Assembly (NCBI GenBank): GCA_030949825.1 | Contig: JAUZSC010000016.1 | Location: forward strand, 60,840-124,839 | From: Sulfurimonas sp. | GTDB lineage: Bacteria; Campylobacterota; Campylobacteria; Campylobacterales; Sulfurimonadaceae | Direction of reading: 5' to 3' | Length of the DNA stretch: 64,000 bases | Shown here: one piece after another, positions 57,666 through 64,000 of the stretch | Layout of the letters: each line of letters opens with the position of its first letter | Position numbering within the stretch: position 1 is the first letter of the stretch | Notes under the pieces: model-generated | What the model was told of the DNA's origin: nothing | The model's database searches: none | Seen by the model: only the letters and a program-made list of their open reading frames with translations | Position numbers and translations under genes: made by a program

Positions 57666-59952
57666 TTATATTTTTATATCTTTTAAACGAAGCGCATTGA
57701 CTATGACAGAAACTGAGCTAAAACTCATAGCTGCTGCTGCGATAACAGGAGAGAGAAGTATGCCAAAGAATGGATATAAAACTCCTGCTGCTATTGGAAC
57801 GCCTGCGCTATTGTATATAAAGGCAAAAAATAGATTTTGTCTTATGTTTTTCATAGTAGCACGACTGAGCTTTAAAACTTTTAAAATTCCAAGTAAATCT
57901 CCTTTGATAAGTGTCACTCCCGCACTCTCGATGGCAACATCAGTACCAGTTCCCATAGCGATTCCAACATTAGCTTGTGCTAATGCCAGTGCATCATTTA
58001 TACCATCTCCAGCCATTGCAACAATCGCTCCATCACTTTGGAGTTGTTTTATGATGGCAATTTTTCCATCAGGAAGAACATTTCCATGAACCTCTGTAAT
58101 GCCAAGTACTTTTGCAACACTTTGTGCCGTTACTTCGCTGTCACCACTTAGCATCACTACATGAATATTTTCATCTTGAAGTGCTTGTACTGCTTCTTTA
58201 GATGTTTCTTTGATAGGATCTTGCACTACAAAAAGAGCTGAGAACTTAGCATCTACTGCCATAAATATCAGACCTTTTCCATCTTCATTGAGACTTTGAA
58301 CTTCTTGCTCGATTGCGTCAAGGTTTATATTTAACTCACGCAGATACCTTTGACTTCCTATAACTATCTCTTTTTCTTCTATTTTAGCAGAGATGCCCTT
58401 ACCTGTGATAGCTTCAAAATCTTCTATTTTTGACACACGCACATCATTGCTTTTTGCATACTCTACGATAGCCTCAGCTAAAGGATGCTCACTCACGCTT
58501 TCGAGTGAAGCAGCATATGCAATCATCTCTTTTTCATCAAAACCCTCAGCTAGTTTTATGCTCGTTACTTTTGGTTTTACCTCTGTAAGTGTTCCTGTTT
58601 TATCAACTACGAGTGTTGTTACTTTTTCCATAGTTTCTAAGGTTTGCGCATCTTTTATAAGGATTCCCATCAGTGCAGCCCTACCCGTTCCTACCATTAT
58701 AGAGATAGGGGGTTGCAAGTCCTAAAGCACATGGACAAGCGATGATTAAAACAGCAACTGCCGAAACAAGCGCAAAGGCAAGTTTTGGCTCAGGTCCAAA
58801 TAACCACCATCCACTAAAAGCTAAAAGTGCAGCTAAAATAACAGCAGGCACAAAGTATCCAGAAACAGTGTCCGCTAACTTTTGGATAGGTGCTCGTGAG
58901 CGTTGGGCTTGTGATACCATCGTTACAATTTGAGCAAGCATAGTATCATTACCAACTTTTTGTGCCATCATCAAAAATGAGCCATTTTTATTGAGTGTTG
59001 CACCTATAAGTTTATCATCTTTTGCTTTTTGGATTAAGATAGGCTCTCCTGTAATCATCGACTCATCAACATTACTTCGTCCCTCAGTTAGTACACCATC
59101 AACAGGTACTTTCTCTCCTGGTTTAACTCTTAAAATATCACCTACATGCACCTCTTCAAGATTGACATTTTCTTCTTCGCCATCTTTATTTATTCTATGT
59201 GCTTGTTTTGGTGCGAGGTTTAAAAGTGTTTTAATTGCACTGTTTGTTTTACTTCTTGCATTAAGTTCTAAAACTTGACCTAAAAGAACAAGTGTTGTAA
59301 TAACCGCTGCTGCTTCAAAATAAACATGAAATCAACAACCCCGAGGCAAGCCTTTTAGCTAAACGCTAAAACTTTTTTTCGTAAACTAAAAAGTAGTGGT
59401 ATATCCAGAGGTTATTATCTTATATCACGACCCAAGGGTCGGGGAATTAAACCCTCCACTGATTAAACCCTCTTGAGTTTGCATCAATGCTGGGAAAATC
59501 TCAGGTGCTAAAAGCGCTACTATACTGTAAATATAAGCCGCTCCAACACCAATGGCAATAAGCGTAAACATATTTAAGTTCCAAGTTTTTATAGACTGGT
59601 AGCCTCTTATAAAAAATGGATACCCAGCCCACAAAACAACGGGAGTAGCAAGAATAAACTCAAACCATTGAACCTGTGACATAGAAATCATGTCTGGAAG
59701 AAACTGCGGAGCTAAATCACTCATCATTGCAACTATAAAAACAGGAACAGCAAGAACAACACTCACCCAAAATCGTTTACTCATATAGTCTAACTCTTCG
59801 TTATCATCTTCTGCTTCTACGCTTATAGATTCTAATGCCATTCCACATTTAGGACAAGTTCCAGGTTTATCTTCCATGATTTCTGGATGCATAGGACAAG
59901 TGTATTTCCCGGCATCTATCTCACATAAACTATCTGTACATGTATGACTCAT
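57666..59952 (-). pseudogene. copA: Heavy-metal (copper/silver) P1B-type ATPase, interrupted and frameshifted
   Basis: Three pieces in order. 59952-59470: N-terminal metal-binding YTCPMHPEIMEDKPGTCPKC and the first membrane helices. 59330-58685: [20 protein letters not shown], actuator TGEP block and the CPC metal site ([13 protein letters not shown]). 58718-57666: phosphorylation site DKTGTLTE, then GDGINDALALAQANVGIAMG. Two defects: an insertion of about 140 bp (59331-59469) between APEIFPALMQTQEG and HVYFEA, and an extra C after CALGLATP near 58685. The C-run shift may be an error, but the insertion is real sequence shared with 39 kb. Copper export is likely the original role. Confidence 0.85.
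59331..59469. mobile_element. Small palindromic insertion in copA (IS200/IS605-like or PATE-type element)
   Basis: About 140 bp with no coding potential that splits copA. Two perfect hairpins, one near each end: TTTTAGC-TAAAC-GCTAAAA (59353-59371) and CGACCC-AA-GGGTCG (59428-59441). The second hairpin and its flanks (59411-59466) recur almost unchanged at 39076-39130. Subterminal hairpins with no inverted repeats are typical of single-strand transposing IS200/IS605 elements and their non-autonomous derivatives. Exact borders are uncertain by a few bases. Confidence 0.55.
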
Positions 59953-60170
59953 AAGGCACCTCCATGCTGTCTATTTAAAAGATTTCTTTTTATTTTATAT
60001 TCTTCATCGTTAATCTCACCATTTGCATACTTTTTATCAAGTATATCTTTAGCGGATGCATCATTTTTGAGTAAGGTGTTTATAAAGTAGATGAAAATGA
60101 AGATGAAGACAATGGCAATCAACCAGCCTGACCCCATTCCAAATCCATCCATTCCTGTGTAATCATTCAT
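59949..60170 (-). CDS. SHOCT-domain small membrane protein
   Basis: 73 aa: one transmembrane helix (GWLIAIVFIFIFIYFINTLL) and a C-terminal SHOCT domain (DILDKKYANGEINDEEYKIK). Such proteins are common in copper-resistance operons. It overlaps the copA start by 4 bp (ATGA) and follows the multicopper oxidase by 13 bp. Confidence 0.85.
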   Translation of the reverse strand: MNDYTGMDGFGMGSGWLIAIVFIFIFIYFINTLLKNDASAKDILDKKYANGEINDEEYKIKRNLLNRQHGGAL

Positions 60171-60183
60171 AACCTGCTCCTTA

Positions 60184-61674
60184 TTATTTTGTAACTAAAA
60201 ACTGTCCCATCATTCCTCTGTCTTCATGCTCTAAAAAGTGGCAATGGTACATATACGGTGTTGTTTTATCCGTATAGTCTGTCATTTTAACAACAAGCTT
60301 AACACTATCTCCCGAAGCTAAATAGACTGTATCTTTATAGCCTTTTTCATTCTCTAAAACATTATGGATACTACCATTTCTCTCCACCACCATAAAGTGC
60401 GTCCCATGCATATGAAAATTATGCTCCATTCCCATCATCATCATTTTTTGATTATGTACTTCCCAGATTTCAACACGATTGAGAGGAATCACTTCATTCA
60501 CTCTATTCATATCCATACTTTTGTTGTTAATATACATCTGTCCCATCCTTGCTGATAAAACAAATTTTCTACGGTGCGTAGCATCTTGAACTAAGCCTTT
60601 ATCTAGCCTAGTTAAAACGGATGGAACTTTTGTCCTATGTGTAGCCTTAGTATTTACATTGATTTTTAAAAAAGCTTTTGCTTGTCGTGTCTCCATCAAA
60701 TAAAGTGAGCCGCCTAAATCATCTTCTAAATTCACAACTATCTCCGCTCTTTCTCCAGGACTTAGTAAAACTGAGTTTAAAACTACTGGAGACTCTAAAA
60801 ATGAATTGTCTGTTGCAATTTGCTTAAAACTTCTGTTATCAGAAAAACTTAAATTATAAACCGTAGAGTTTGAGCCATTTAGCAAGCGTAATCGAATCTC
60901 TTTAGCACTCACCTCTACATAAGGATTTATCACACCGTTCGTTACAAATGCATCACCCTTGTAGCCCATCATCGTTTGGTGCATACTTGGTGCGTAATGA
61001 AGTTGTCCTTTTGCATCAAAGAATCTATCTTGAAGTACTAAAGGTATATCATCAACTCCATAGTCTTTTGGCAAGTCCAAACTTTGACTCTGTTCATCTT
61101 CGATAATGATGAGTCCTGCTAAACCTTTATACACATGTTCTGCCGTTTTTTCATGGGCATGAGGATGGTACCAGTTCGTACATGCTTTTTGCTTTACTCT
61201 GTATTTTGCTGACCACCTTGCATCTGGAGCTATGCTTTGATGAGCAGTTCCATCCATTTTAGCCGGTAGATGCATTCCATGCCCGTGCATGGTAGTGGTT
61301 TCATCAAGTTTGTTAGTATAGTTTAGAGATACATCTTGTCCATTTATAAGTTTTAATGTAGGTGCGAGGTAAGTGCCATTTACAGCATAAGTATCTGTAA
61401 GTGTATTATCAAAAAATTCGTGTTGTGCTTTTTGGATTTTTAAGTCGTAATGGTATGTTCCATTACGATTTTCACCCTCAAGAAGTGGGGGAATTGCTAG
61501 AGCTTTATTAAATGTTTTATCATTTGCACTTGAAGATAGTGGATTGGAATTTGTAGCCGATGTAAAATCCATTCCCATTCCACCCATACCGCCAGCTAAA
61601 AGCATAGGCATGCAACCAGTCAAAACAACACTCGACGCAACACTGCTTAAAAGTATAAAATTTCTTCTTTTCAT
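60184..61674 (-). CDS. Multicopper oxidase (CueO/CopA-type), probably a Tat-exported lipoprotein
   Basis: 496 aa. The four copper-binding blocks are present: MHGHGMHLP, WYHPHAHE, HNFHMHGTHF and MYHCHFLEHEDRGMM (type 1 ligands Cys, His and Met). The N-terminus MKRRNFILLSSVASSVVLTGC has RR and a lipobox Cys, so it is likely exported by Tat and lipid-anchored. A Met-rich GGMGGMGMDF follows. It should oxidise Cu(I) in the periplasm, complementing the Cu ATPase in the same operon. Confidence 0.9.
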   Translation of the reverse strand: MKRRNFILLSSVASSVVLTGCMPMLLAGGMGGMGMDFTSATNSNPLSSSANDKTFNKALAIPPLLEGENRNGTYHYDLKIQKAQHEFFDNTLTDTYAVNGTYLAPTLKLINGQDVSLNYTNKLDETTTMHGHGMHLPAKMDGTAHQSIAPDARWSAKYRVKQKACTNWYHPHAHEKTAEHVYKGLAGLIIIEDEQSQSLDLPKDYGVDDIPLVLQDRFFDAKGQLHYAPSMHQTMMGYKGDAFVTNGVINPYVEVSAKEIRLRLLNGSNSTVYNLSFSDNRSFKQIATDNSFLESPVVLNSVLLSPGERAEIVVNLEDDLGGSLYLMETRQAKAFLKINVNTKATHRTKVPSVLTRLDKGLVQDATHRRKFVLSARMGQMYINNKSMDMNRVNEVIPLNRVEIWEVHNQKMMMMGMEHNFHMHGTHFMVVERNGSIHNVLENEKGYKDTVYLASGDSVKLVVKMTDYTDKTTPYMYHCHFLEHEDRGMMGQFLVTK

Positions 61675-61838
61675 AATATTTTCCTTTCTTATATAGGAGA
61701 ATATTACTCTATAAGCGTTACTTCAATATTACTTTGTGTTTTTTTATTGTTACTTTATTTTAAATAATTTATTCTACTTAAAATAATAATAAATAAATTT
61801 TAACTTGTGCTATAATTCAATTAAAAGGAATAAGAACA

Positions 61839-62138
61839 ATGAAAAAATATCTTCTAATTTTTCTTATCACTTTTCATTTAATGGGTAGCAGTCTTTACGG
61901 AACTAAAACTTTTTTAATAAAAGATACTATTCATCAACATCATCATACGCATAACGGTTCGCATCATCAACATAAGCATAGTCACTCTCAAACAAATATG
62001 AATTTTGTAGATTTTTTCACAGATACTGACAATAAAGATACCCTTTATTTTTCAAATACTACGCAAGTATATTTAGAAACTACGGTATGGATGCCTAACC
62101 CTACCCTAGAATCACTTTTCCGTCCTCCAAAAATATAA
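61839..62138 (+). CDS. Exported His-rich small protein
   Basis: 99 aa with a signal peptide (KKYLLIFLITFHLMGSSLYG) and a His-rich segment (HQHHHTHNGSHHQHKHSHS), suited to binding Ni, Cu or Zn in the periplasm. It is divergent to the multicopper oxidase and leads the HupE-like gene. No family recognised. Confidence 0.7.
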   Translation: MKKYLLIFLITFHLMGSSLYGTKTFLIKDTIHQHHHTHNGSHHQHKHSHSQTNMNFVDFFTDTDNKDTLYFSNTTQVYLETTVWMPNPTLESLFRPPKI

Positions 62139-62178
62139 TTTTTCACTTATTTTATTATTAAAAAAACAAGGAAATTAA

Positions 62179-62952
62179 ATGAAAATATTTTTTATATTTG
62201 CCTTATTTCTTTTGCTAAATACTTCTATGTATGCGCATGGTATTTCAGCATCAGATATGCAGGCAATGATTGACGGAGGAAACCTTCGGTATATCTGGTT
62301 AGGTGCAACACATATGTTGTCGGGTTATGACCATTTACTTTTTCTTTTTGGAGTTGTACTTTTTCTTACCACTACTAAAGACATTGTAAAGTTTGTAACT
62401 GTATTTACTATAGGACACAGTATCACTTTAATATTTGCTACTTTTATGAGTATCAATGCAAATTATTATTTGATAGATGCTGTGATAGCACTGAGTGTTA
62501 TTTATAAGGCATTTGATAACAACAAAGGCTTTGAGAATTATTTAGGTGTAAAGTCTCCTAATTTACTTGTCATGATTCTTATATTTGGTCTTATTCATGG
62601 ATTTGGACTCTCCACTAGGTTACAACAATTACCACTAGGTGAACAAAATTTCGATATGTTATTAAAGATAGTATCATTTAACATAGGGGTAGAACTTGGA
62701 CAAATTCTTGCCCTCATAGTTATGCTAAGTGTATTGACAATGTGGAGAAAAACAGCATCTTTTTTAAGGTTTAGTAAAATTGCAAATCATGCCTTGATGT
62801 TTGCTGGTTTTATGTTATTTTTGATGCAATTACACGGCTATCTACATACAACAAACGAAGAAGAGTTTGGATTTAACGCAGATGAGCATTCTCATATTCA
62901 TTTAGATATGAAAAAAGCTGAACAAAAAAATTATCAATACGATAGTTTATAA
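62179..62952 (+). CDS. HupE/UreJ-family membrane protein (metal permease)
   Basis: 257 aa. A signal-like N-terminus is followed by six or so helices. The family marker GATHMLSGYDHLLFLFGVV contains the HxxxxxDH motif, and TIGHSITLIFA is the second block. C-terminal His-rich tail (DEHSHIHLDM). HupE/UreJ proteins move Ni or Co, but members in copper or other metal clusters are also known. Its neighbours do not settle the metal. Confidence 0.85.
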   Translation: MKIFFIFALFLLLNTSMYAHGISASDMQAMIDGGNLRYIWLGATHMLSGYDHLLFLFGVVLFLTTTKDIVKFVTVFTIGHSITLIFATFMSINANYYLIDAVIALSVIYKAFDNNKGFENYLGVKSPNLLVMILIFGLIHGFGLSTRLQQLPLGEQNFDMLLKIVSFNIGVELGQILALIVMLSVLTMWRKTASFLRFSKIANHALMFAGFMLFLMQLHGYLHTTNEEEFGFNADEHSHIHLDMKKAEQKNYQYDSL

Positions 62953-62963
62953 AAGGAAAATAA

Positions 62964-63329
62964 ATGATACGATTAGTTAAAGCAACAGTAGTTACATTAG
63001 CACTTAGTTTAACAACATTATATGCAGGTAGCGGACATAATCACGATAAGGGTCATGGACATAGTCATGGTGTTCATTCTAAAAAAGAAATGAGTAAAGA
63101 ATCGATAAAAAGTATCGCAGAAAAAGAAATGAAAAGATTGGCTTCAGAAAAAAAGATTCCAAATAGTTGGTCATCCATTAAAACTTTAAATATCAAAAAA
63201 ACTGGGCACCATAATGATTGGGCAGTGAGTTTTAACAACCCATCCATTCAAGAGAAGGCAGAACAAACTCTTTATATATTTGTAGGTTCTAACGGTGATT
63301 TAAAAGGTGCTAATTACAGCGGTAAATAG
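62964..63329 (+). CDS. Exported His-rich DUF6488-type protein
   Basis: 121 aa. Signal peptide (VTLALSLTTLYAGSG), His-rich part (HNHDKGHGHSHGVH) and a small soluble domain (ADxEMKRLASEKKIPNSWSS-like block, DWAVSFNNP). It follows the HupE-like gene by 11 bp and probably cooperates with it in metal handling. The family name is tentative. Confidence 0.65.
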   Translation: MIRLVKATVVTLALSLTTLYAGSGHNHDKGHGHSHGVHSKKEMSKESIKSIAEKEMKRLASEKKIPNSWSSIKTLNIKKTGHHNDWAVSFNNPSIQEKAEQTLYIFVGSNGDLKGANYSGK

Positions 63330-63384
63330 TTATGAAATAAGTCTGTCTCGTTCAGACTTATTTTACATATAAAGGAAACTCTCA

Positions 63385-63732
63385 TTGATTTACTATATAA
63401 CAAAACTAATTATTACAACAGTTTTAATTGTACTGATTTCTGAAATTGCTAAAAGAAACAGTTTGATGGGTGCAATGCTAGCAGCAATACCATTAGTATC
63501 TATACTTGCAATGACTTGGATGTATGTAGATACAAATAATGCTAAAAGTGCAGTGGATTTCTCAAACTCTATTGTTTGGTTAATAGTCCCATCAATGACG
63601 TTATTTATCACCTTCCCAATTTTAATAAAAAAGGGACTTAGTTTCTATCCAAGTATGGCTATTGCAATAATAATGACTATCATTGCTTATTACAGTGTTA
63701 TATTACTTCTTGATAAATTGGGGATTAGGTAA
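63385..63732 (+). CDS. DUF3147-family membrane protein
   Basis: 115 aa, four hydrophobic helices. SEIAKRNSLMGAMLAAIPLV and VSILAMTWMYVDT are family-like. The start is TTG at 63385 (AAAGGA 10 bp upstream). Function unknown. Confidence 0.65.
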   Translation: MIYYITKLIITTVLIVLISEIAKRNSLMGAMLAAIPLVSILAMTWMYVDTNNAKSAVDFSNSIVWLIVPSMTLFITFPILIKKGLSFYPSMAIAIIMTIIAYYSVILLLDKLGIR

Positions 63733-63737
63733 TCTAA

Positions 63738-64000
63738 CTAGTCATCGTCCTCTTCATCAAACATATCATCCATTTCAATAGTCTTAGGTTTGGCTTTGAC
63801 TGGGGTAATTTCAGTTATATTCTCTGGGGATATATCAATAGCCATTGCAACGAAGGTTGCTAAAGCATTATCATCTATTATTACTTGACATTCTTTAGAT
63901 GTATTGTAAACAGTAAGTACACCATTCGTATACAGCACATCTTTCGTAGCGATTCCTAAATCGGCTGCTATGAGATGTAAGTCAGGACGCGTTAAACGCT
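63738..64000 (-). CDS. Hypothetical protein, 5' end outside the window
   Basis: The frame is open from the window edge (RLTRPDLHLIAADLGIATKD) to a very acidic C-terminus (MDDMFDEEDDD). The GTG at 63938 is an internal candidate start only. No family recognised. The acidic tail resembles those of small DNA- or RNA-binding partners, but this is not evidence of function. Confidence 0.5.
   Translation of the reverse strand, partial: RLTRPDLHLIAADLGIATKDVLYTNGVLTVYNTSKECQVIIDDNALATFVAMAIDISPENITEITPVKAKPKTIEMDDMFDEEDDD

Noticed and set aside
1..64000. tRNA or rRNA genes
   Set aside because: None recognised by eye on either strand; a tRNAscan or Infernal run would settle it.

Overview
The window is AT-rich and looks like DNA from a hydrogen-oxidising member of the Campylobacterota (Sulfuricurvum/Sulfurimonas/Wolinella-like). 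The main evidence is a hydABCDE-ordered uptake [NiFe]-hydrogenase cluster with a HydE-type HypF paralogue. No rRNA or tRNA gene was seen. A ParA/ParB pair, a RepA-like helicase, a second replication protein, regularly spaced iterons and a KfrA-like gene indicate that much of the window is, or once was, a plasmid replicon. The genus and the plasmid status are inferences.

Layout. (1) 1-11,700 is a defence-like island, all on the + strand: a type III restriction system (mod, res), an OLD-family ATPase/TOPRIM nuclease, a GmrSD-like DUF262/HNH protein, an unrecognised 220-aa protein overlapping a Sir2 gene, a macrodomain gene, a remnant of sbcD and a small zinc-ribbon gene. (2) 11,900-23,000 holds small membrane proteins, an HsdS fragment, a KfrA-like coiled-coil protein, a broken AAA ATPase and a Fic protein with a large nested palindrome upstream. 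(3) 12,800-14,450 and 22,400-39,500 are crowded with insertion sequences, mostly broken and partly nested: three copies of one IS3-like element, plus ISAs1, IS5-like, IS4, IS1182, a second IS3-type element, Tn3 and IS66 remnants. Between them lie an acetyltransferase with a small basic partner, a HipA-like kinase with a fused N-terminal helix-turn-helix, and the replication/partition module (30,995-35,500). (4) 40,000-57,700 is the hydrogenase region. On the minus strand the structural genes hydA-hydB-hydC-hydD-hydE lead into hypF, followed by a nickel permease, hypB, hypC, hypD, hypE, hypX and hypA. (5) 57,700-62,000 is a copper-handling group: a P-type ATPase interrupted by a small palindromic element, a SHOCT protein and a multicopper oxidase. 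It is followed by a HupE/UreJ-type permease and small exported His-rich proteins.

How the genes work together. HydABC would oxidise H2 outside the membrane and pass electrons through cytochrome b. HydD trims the large subunit. HypA-F with the Ni permease build the NiFe(CN)2CO centre. HypX, a formyl-transferase/hydratase fusion, would supply the CO ligand in air, which suggests a microaerobic or aerobic H2 oxidiser.

A caution for any reader: many otherwise intact genes (mod, sir2, hypE, hypB, hypF, the Ni permease, copA, a second hydrogenase protease and several transposases) are broken by one-base changes in homopolymers. Four of them have an A8 run where A7 would restore the frame. Two copies of the same IS, otherwise identical as far as I can read, also differ only at homopolymers. 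This looks more like sequencing error than mass decay, so the frameshift calls here should be treated as provisional.
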